DNA of 32,220 nucleotides. It comes from Pseudomonadota bacterium (GTDB lineage: Bacteria > Pseudomonadota > Alphaproteobacteria > Rickettsiales > UBA1997). The position numbers and the translations under genes were made by a program. Location: NCBI GenBank assembly GCA_009925685.1, contig RFYG01000005.1:1-32220 (forward strand). The letters run 5' to 3'. The first letter of the stretch is position 1; each line of letters begins with the position of its first letter. The notes beneath the pieces are model-generated. The model made no database searches, was not told where the DNA came from, and saw only the letters and a list, made by a program, of their open reading frames with translations. Below are positions 26,595-32,220 of this stretch, one piece after another.

Positions 26595-27596
26595 ATGATA
26601 AATAAAATTAAAAAACCTAATAAACACATTTCAATCAAGGCGTACACAATGATTGAAGTCTCTTTATTAATTATAGTTCTTGGGATTCTTATTACTGGAA
26701 TATATCAAGGCACTAATATTTATCGCGAAACAGTTACATCAAGATCCCAATCTCTTACTCAAAATTCAATTCTTGGTAGAACCAACAATATTTTATTGTG
26801 GTACGAAACCACCCTCAGTTCAAGCTTGATAAGCGCTCAAAGAAAAGACTCTCAACCAATTACTCAATGGTTTGATAATAACCAAAAAAGTGTTGATAAA
26901 AATAATGCTTCAGCCTCACAGAAAATTGATGATACACGAATCGATTATGAAGCAAGTGCCGGTTTCTCAAGCTCAGGACCGCTTTATATTGAAAAAGGAA
27001 TTAACTATTTACCAACTCTACGATTTAAAAATACCTCAAATAGCTCACAATTCTTGGCCGTTAATTCTATAAAATTAGGATCTTCGAGTTTAGCTATTTT
27101 TTTGGTTATGCAATTTAAAAGCTATTCTTCTAATGCATATATTTTTGATAGAATTTGCACCAAAACAAATGGATCAGTTACCGTAATTGAGTCTGAAGCT
27201 ATAAATCAATGCAGGCCAGTGTTTTCGGTAAATATCAGTCCTCAAAATTTAATAAATTTTACGCTTACCAATCAATCAGCAAGCCTTAACTCAACCACTA
27301 ATAATCTTTCAAACATAGTGGCCAAAAATACGCCATATTTAATTCAATTTGAGCGCGATTTTAACCAAACTCTAAAATTTTATTTGAATGGCAAATTGCT
27401 CTCCTCGGGCGTTGATAATCTTAGTCAGTTTGATTCTTTGCCTTTAAAAATCGGTAGACATGCAAGCCTAAGTTCGGTTGAATCGGAGTTTGATTTATCG
27501 GAAATAGTTATCATCGAAGATAAAATTGACAACGAGCGCAAAAAAGAAATCGAAAATTATTTCTCCAAAAAATACTCCATCAAACTCAATCGATAG
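26595..27596 (+). CDS. Prepilin-type N-terminus fused to a LamG/concanavalin A-like domain
   Basis: N-term ...KA/YTMIEVSLLIIVLGILITGIYQG (Glu at +5 after A/Y); C-term TLKFYLNGKLLSSG...LKIGRH...FDLSEIVIIEDKIDNERKKEIENYFSKKYSIKL is LamG-like. Confidence 0.75.
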   Translation: MINKIKKPNKHISIKAYTMIEVSLLIIVLGILITGIYQGTNIYRETVTSRSQSLTQNSILGRTNNILLWYETTLSSSLISAQRKDSQPITQWFDNNQKSVDKNNASASQKIDDTRIDYEASAGFSSSGPLYIEKGINYLPTLRFKNTSNSSQFLAVNSIKLGSSSLAIFLVMQFKSYSSNAYIFDRICTKTNGSVTVIESEAINQCRPVFSVNISPQNLINFTLTNQSASLNSTTNNLSNIVAKNTPYLIQFERDFNQTLKFYLNGKLLSSGVDNLSQFDSLPLKIGRHASLSSVESEFDLSEIVIIEDKIDNERKKEIENYFSKKYSIKLNR

Positions 27597-27670
27597 CAAT
27601 TTAAATATAGAATTACTCGATATTCTTTCTTGAAGTTTTTTTATAGGAGCCTTAGAGTTTGGCTTTAGAT

Positions 27671-27711
27671 TTTAGCTAATAGTTGACTTAGATTTGATAT
27701 ATTTAGCTAAT
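27671..27711. promoter_or_regulatory. Pair of TTTAGCTAAT boxes (palindromic core TTAGCTAA), 31 bp apart, upstream of ftsH
   Basis: TTTAGCTAAT at 27671-27680 and 27702-27711 with TTGACT between them. Confidence 0.35.
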
Positions 27712-27760
27712 TTGAAAATCATAAAATTTCTAATTTTATTTACTAATTTCACTTCCTTAT

Positions 27761-29629
27761 ATGAACAAAAATTTTCTGAGTTGGCTTGTCATTTTTTTCG
27801 TTGTAATGGCGGTATCTAATTTTATTAACGGTTCTGATGGCATAGGCGCTAATAAGCTCAATTTTAGCGACTTTATGAAAAAAGTTAATGACGGTGAGGT
27901 TGTTCAAGTTGATATCAAAGGCAATGATCTTGAGGGCATCATGAAAGATGGAAATCGCTTTAATACCCATCTTCCTCAATACCCAAATTTAGTTGAAAAA
28001 CTTCAAGAAAAAAATGTTGCGATCAATTCTTTACCGCTAGTTAGTAAATCTGAAAAAATTATGGCAGGTTTTTTTAGTTGGTTGCCATTTTTAATTATGA
28101 TTGGTTTGTGGCTATATTTTGCTAAAAGTGCAACTGGTAAAGGTAGTGGAGGGGCTTTTGGTTTTGGCAAATCACGCGCAAAATTGCTTCAAGAAAATAA
28201 AAACAAGGTCACTTTTGCCGATGTGGCGGGTATTGACGAGGCCAAGCAAGAGCTTTCCGAAATCGTCGATTTTTTGAAAAACCCTAAAAAATATACTGAT
28301 GTTGGAGCCAAAATTCCACGCGGATGCTTATTAATTGGCTCACCTGGAACTGGTAAAACTTTATTAGCTCGTGCAATTGCAGGGGAGGCGGGAGTTCCGT
28401 TTTTTTCAATTTCTGGTTCCGACTTTGTGGAAATGTTTGTTGGGGTTGGTGCTAGTCGCGTTAGAGATATGTTCGAGCAAGCCAAAAAATCTGCGCCCTG
28501 CATTGTTTTTATTGATGAAATAGACGCGGTTGGTCGCCACAGGGGTTCGGGAGTTGGTGGTGGTAACGATGAAAGAGAGCAAACTCTAAACCAAATGCTT
28601 GTTGAAATGGACGGTTTTTCTGAAAATGAAGGGGTGGTTATTATTGCGGCAACCAATCGACCAGATGTTTTGGATAGGGCTTTGCTTCGCCCTGGAAGAT
28701 TTGATCGTCAAATTACCGTTCCTAACCCAGATATTTTAGGTCGAGAGCAAATTTTAGATGTTCATCTCAAAAAAATTCAAATGGCCTCCGATGTAAATGT
28801 TAAAATTATTGCGCGTGGAACTCCGGGTTTTGCGGGTGCTGATTTAGCAAATTTGGTTAATGAGGGGGCTTTGATGGCTGCCCGTAATAATCAAAAAATG
28901 GTTACCATGAAAAATCTCGAAGATGCCAAAGATAAAATTATGATGGGAAGCGAGAGAAAATCGATGGTTATGCAAAAATCTGAAAAAGAACTTACGGCTT
29001 ATCATGAGTCAGGTCACGCAATTACCGCTCTAAATTGTGAAAATTCTGACCCAATTCACAAAGCTACCATTATTCCTCGCGGAAGAGCTTTGGGTTTGGT
29101 TATGCGTCTTCCCGAAAATGATCGTTTTTCCGTATCGCGTGCTAAATTACATGATGATCTGGTGGTGGCTATGGGCGGAAGGGTTGCCGAAGAAATAATT
29201 TTTGGCCACGAAAAAGTAACTACGGGAGCCATGTCTGATATTGAGCAAGCAACTCATATGGCGCGCAATATGGTAACCAAGTGGGGCTTAAGTGAAAAAG
29301 TCGGAACTATTGATTATACTGATGATGAGTCATCAAAAATTTATGGTTCAACAAAAAATTATTCTGAAGAAACCGGCAAATTAATTGACTCCGAAATAAA
29401 AAGAATAATTGATGACGCTCACAAAAAAGCTAAAAAAATTCTTACCGACAAAAAGCATGATCTTGAAAAGCTTGCCAAAGCTCTTCTTGAGTATGAGACT
29501 CTTAGTGGGGACGAAATTAAAGATTTGTTGGCGGGTAAAGAAATTCGTAGAAATTCTAATATTGCAAAAGATGAAAATTCGTCGAATAACGCCTCGTCGC
29601 ATTTTATTCCAAATGTAAGCGAGTCTTGA
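27761..29629 (+). CDS. ftsH: ATP-dependent zinc metalloprotease FtsH
   Basis: 622 aa; two N-term TM, Walker [66 protein letters not shown]. Confidence 0.98.
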   Translation: MNKNFLSWLVIFFVVMAVSNFINGSDGIGANKLNFSDFMKKVNDGEVVQVDIKGNDLEGIMKDGNRFNTHLPQYPNLVEKLQEKNVAINSLPLVSKSEKIMAGFFSWLPFLIMIGLWLYFAKSATGKGSGGAFGFGKSRAKLLQENKNKVTFADVAGIDEAKQELSEIVDFLKNPKKYTDVGAKIPRGCLLIGSPGTGKTLLARAIAGEAGVPFFSISGSDFVEMFVGVGASRVRDMFEQAKKSAPCIVFIDEIDAVGRHRGSGVGGGNDEREQTLNQMLVEMDGFSENEGVVIIAATNRPDVLDRALLRPGRFDRQITVPNPDILGREQILDVHLKKIQMASDVNVKIIARGTPGFAGADLANLVNEGALMAARNNQKMVTMKNLEDAKDKIMMGSERKSMVMQKSEKELTAYHESGHAITALNCENSDPIHKATIIPRGRALGLVMRLPENDRFSVSRAKLHDDLVVAMGGRVAEEIIFGHEKVTTGAMSDIEQATHMARNMVTKWGLSEKVGTIDYTDDESSKIYGSTKNYSEETGKLIDSEIKRIIDDAHKKAKKILTDKKHDLEKLAKALLEYETLSGDEIKDLLAGKEIRRNSNIAKDENSSNNASSHFIPNVSES

Positions 29630-29715
29630 TCGGAAGATTAAAAAAAACTTTACAAAATAAGTTTATTGATGAAATAAAATTATTTTAATTTTTCTAAAAC
29701 TATTAATTCAAAAAT

Positions 29716-30816
29716 ATGCAGTTCGAAGTCCAAAAATCTATCATATTAAAAGCTATTTCCGATACGAATGGCGCGGTTGAAAAGAAAAACACTATTCCGG
29801 TTTTGCAGAACATAAAAATCGATGTTGCTGACGATAAGGTGGTTTTATCGGCAACTGATATGGATATTTTAATTACCTCATCTTTTGAGTGCGACATGAA
29901 AAACTCTGGTCAAACTACAGTGCCAGCGCAGATGTTTTTTGATATTATTAGAAAAATTCCGGACGGTCCAATTTTAGTCAAACTTGAAAATAAAATTAAT
30001 CTACAAATTAAGTCGGGCAAATCAAAATATAATTTGCCATGCATTGACGCTAGTGAATTTCCGGCCTTATCTGAAGGTGAAATGAATCAAGAAATTGAAA
30101 TTGATGCGGTTAAAATATGTAAAATGATTGATAAAACGCGTTTTGCTATTTCAAACGATGAGAGCCGTTATTATCTAAATGGTTTGTTTTTGCAGGGCTT
30201 CAGCAAAGAAAATATCAATCAAATCAGAACCGTTGCCACTGACGGTCATAGACTGGCATTATCTTTCATGGATAATCCAATCGAACAAGGTTTCTCAGTT
30301 ATTATTCCCAAAAAATCAGTTAATGAAATTAGAAGAATAATTGACGGAATTAAAAAAATTAAAGTTGCTGTTTCGCGTTCTAAAATCAGAATTGTCGCTG
30401 ATAAATCAATGATCATGTCAAAACTTATTGATGGCGAATTTCCTGATTACGAAAAAGTTTTACCAAAAAATAATTCGCATCTCGCCTTAATTAATCGCAA
30501 AAATTTGTTTGATTGCGTCGATAGAGTTTCAACTGTTGCCAGCGATAAACATCGTTCCGTGAAAGTAATTGTTGAAAATGGCAAAATGTCTCTTCAAGTC
30601 GGCGGTGACGATAACCCGCTAGCCTTTGAGGAACTAGATATAAACTACTCTGGAGATAGAATTGAAACTGGCTTTAATTCGCGATATATGCTTGATATAA
30701 TTAGTCAAATCGACAAGGAAGAGCTCATGATTCGTTTTCGAGATGGCATGTCGCCAGCATTAATCGAAGCACAGGATATGAGCTCGGTTTATGTCTTAAT
30801 GCCAGTTCGTGTTTAA
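29716..30816 (+). CDS. dnaN: DNA polymerase III sliding clamp (beta subunit)
   Basis: 366 aa; NGAVEKKNTIPVLQNIKIDV, ATDGHRLALSFM, VLPKNNSH, C-terminal SSVYVLMPVRV. Confidence 0.96.
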   Translation: MQFEVQKSIILKAISDTNGAVEKKNTIPVLQNIKIDVADDKVVLSATDMDILITSSFECDMKNSGQTTVPAQMFFDIIRKIPDGPILVKLENKINLQIKSGKSKYNLPCIDASEFPALSEGEMNQEIEIDAVKICKMIDKTRFAISNDESRYYLNGLFLQGFSKENINQIRTVATDGHRLALSFMDNPIEQGFSVIIPKKSVNEIRRIIDGIKKIKVAVSRSKIRIVADKSMIMSKLIDGEFPDYEKVLPKNNSHLALINRKNLFDCVDRVSTVASDKHRSVKVIVENGKMSLQVGGDDNPLAFEELDINYSGDRIETGFNSRYMLDIISQIDKEELMIRFRDGMSPALIEAQDMSSVYVLMPVRV

Positions 30817-30825
30817 TCCCAAATA

Positions 30826-31956
30826 ATGGCCACCTTAATTACAAAATTGGTTCTTAATAATTTTCGCAATTTTGATTATAAAAAATTTGATTTTGAATCG
30901 AACCAAGTTTTGTTTTATGGTGATAACGGAGTTGGAAAAACTAACACTCTTGAAGCCATAAGTGTTCTGGGTCGAAATTTAAGTCTTCGCGGGGATGATT
31001 TAGAAGAAATGTTGCAGTTGCCCAATTCCGTTCATCTTTCAAATCCGTTTTCTAATTTCACTATTTACGCCGAATTAAAAAATCATGATTACATCGATAA
31101 TATTGCTGTAAAATATGATAAAAATATTCGCAAAAAAACTTATGAATTTAATGGCGAGATAGCTTCTTCCAAGCGTCAATCGGATTTAAAAAATTACTTA
31201 GTAAACTTTATTTTTTTAACCCCTCAAATTGAACAACTATTTATATTGGGTAAATCTTATCGTCGCGATTATCTTGATAAAATTGTCTGCGACTTAGATT
31301 TAACTCATCAAAATCGATTAAGCGATTATCAAAAACTATTAAAAGAAAGGTTGTTAATTTTGCAAAAATATCGCAATCAATCAGCGGGAGAAAAGTGGCT
31401 TAATATTGTGGAACATAAAATTGCCGAGATTGGAATTGCCATAGCTTTTGCTCGGATTGAAGCTATAGAATTTTTTAATAAAGCGATCGAATCTTTTGCG
31501 TCAAATTTTCCCAAAACCAAACTTTTAGTAAAAGGCGAAGTGGAAAGCGAAATTCACGATAATTCAGCATTAAAAATTGAGAATTTATACCGCGAAAAAT
31601 TGCAAATAAATCGCCAACAAGATTTAGAAAATTTTCGTACCGATTTTGGGGTTCATCGTGCAGATTTTGATGCAATTTTTAGTGACAAAAAATCTTTAGC
31701 AACCAGATCTTCAACTGGCGAGCAAAAAGCTATGATGATATCAATTACTTTGGCGCGGGCAAAGATTTCAGCCAATTATAAGAATTTTCCGACGATTTTA
31801 ATTTTTGATGAAATAATTTCTCACCTAGATAATCAAAGAAAAATCCATCTTTTTGATGAAATTTCTCAAACAAATTTGCAAAGTTTTTATAGTGCAACAT
31901 CTCAAGATTTAATTCCCACGAATTTTCAGCAAACCATGCAAAAAATTAATATTTAG
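30826..31956 (+). CDS. recF: DNA replication and repair protein RecF
   Basis: 376 aa; LVLNNFRNF, Walker A YGDNGVGKTNTLEAISVL, STGEQKAMMISITLARA, ILIFDEIISHLD. Confidence 0.94.
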   Translation: MATLITKLVLNNFRNFDYKKFDFESNQVLFYGDNGVGKTNTLEAISVLGRNLSLRGDDLEEMLQLPNSVHLSNPFSNFTIYAELKNHDYIDNIAVKYDKNIRKKTYEFNGEIASSKRQSDLKNYLVNFIFLTPQIEQLFILGKSYRRDYLDKIVCDLDLTHQNRLSDYQKLLKERLLILQKYRNQSAGEKWLNIVEHKIAEIGIAIAFARIEAIEFFNKAIESFASNFPKTKLLVKGEVESEIHDNSALKIENLYREKLQINRQQDLENFRTDFGVHRADFDAIFSDKKSLATRSSTGEQKAMMISITLARAKISANYKNFPTILIFDEIISHLDNQRKIHLFDEISQTNLQSFYSATSQDLIPTNFQQTMQKINI

Positions 31957-31961
31957 CAAGT

Positions 31962-32220
31962 TTATAAATTTCTTGGTTCTTTAGTCAAAAGATCCAAAAG
32001 TGTGCTGTTGTTAATTTTTGGAGTCACCTTATTTGAGAATTTTGATTTGAAAAATTTGGTTAAAAATATTTCTGGTTTTTTGTTGTCAAAAAAATCATTT
32101 CTATAATTATCCCTGAAAAATTCTTGCCCAAAGAAATTAATAAAATCTCTTAAAGAATTTTTGTAGTTATTGATGAATTTTATGTTTCTTTGATGCTTTA
32201 AAACTAGTGATTTAATTGAC
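31962..32220 (-). CDS. C-terminal part of an uncharacterised protein running off the window edge
   Basis: Uninterrupted minus-strand frame ...SIKSLVLKHQRNIKFINNYKNSLRDFINFFGQEFFRDNYRNDFFDNKKPEIFLTKFFKSKFSNKVTPKINNSTLLDLLTKEPRNL*; no start in window. Confidence 0.5.
   Translation of the reverse strand, partial: SIKSLVLKHQRNIKFINNYKNSLRDFINFFGQEFFRDNYRNDFFDNKKPEIFLTKFFKSKFSNKVTPKINNSTLLDLLTKEPRNL

Noticed and set aside
28189-28656. 155-aa antisense ORF in ftsH
   Set aside because: Antisense to the AAA core of FtsH; arises from biased codon usage.
29630-29715. Possible oriC in the AT-rich gap upstream of dnaN
   Set aside because: No TTATCCACA-like DnaA boxes; short ordinary intergenic region.

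Overview
The window is AT-rich and densely coding. It looks like chromosome from an alphaproteobacterium, probably Rickettsiales-like; that placement is inferred from gene content and composition and was not tested. Recognisable core genes are rne, cutA, a divergent GDPD, nuoHIJK, pgpA, metZ, yajQ, an orphan thiS-like gene, lptF-lptG, a HAD-IIA hydrolase, a membrane-anchored parvulin PPIase, a TrmH/RlmB-type methyltransferase, nadK, tRNA-Ile(GAT) with encoded CCA, metF, infA, topA, ftsH, dnaN and recF. Three accessory parts stand out. (1) A four-gene envelope cluster at 12856-15783: an LPP20-type lipoprotein, a 51-aa lipoprotein missed by the ORF track, an LPP20-like periplasmic protein and a CsgG/TolB-N-like lipoprotein. 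It sits directly after lptFG and upstream of a parvulin PPIase, and is the best candidate for an undescribed system. (2) A histidine kinase - outer-membrane barrel - prepilin/LamG fusion run at 23603-27596. (3) A secreted DUF4116-like repeat protein placed where the nuo operon breaks off after nuoK. Non-coding signals include an 11-bp-arm hairpin in the start of rlmB, a 10-bp-arm inverted repeat inside the lipoprotein cluster, a 12-bp x3 tandem repeat after lptG, and paired TTAGCTAA palindromes upstream of ftsH. No CRISPR arrays, transposases, rRNA genes or recognisable phage genes were seen.
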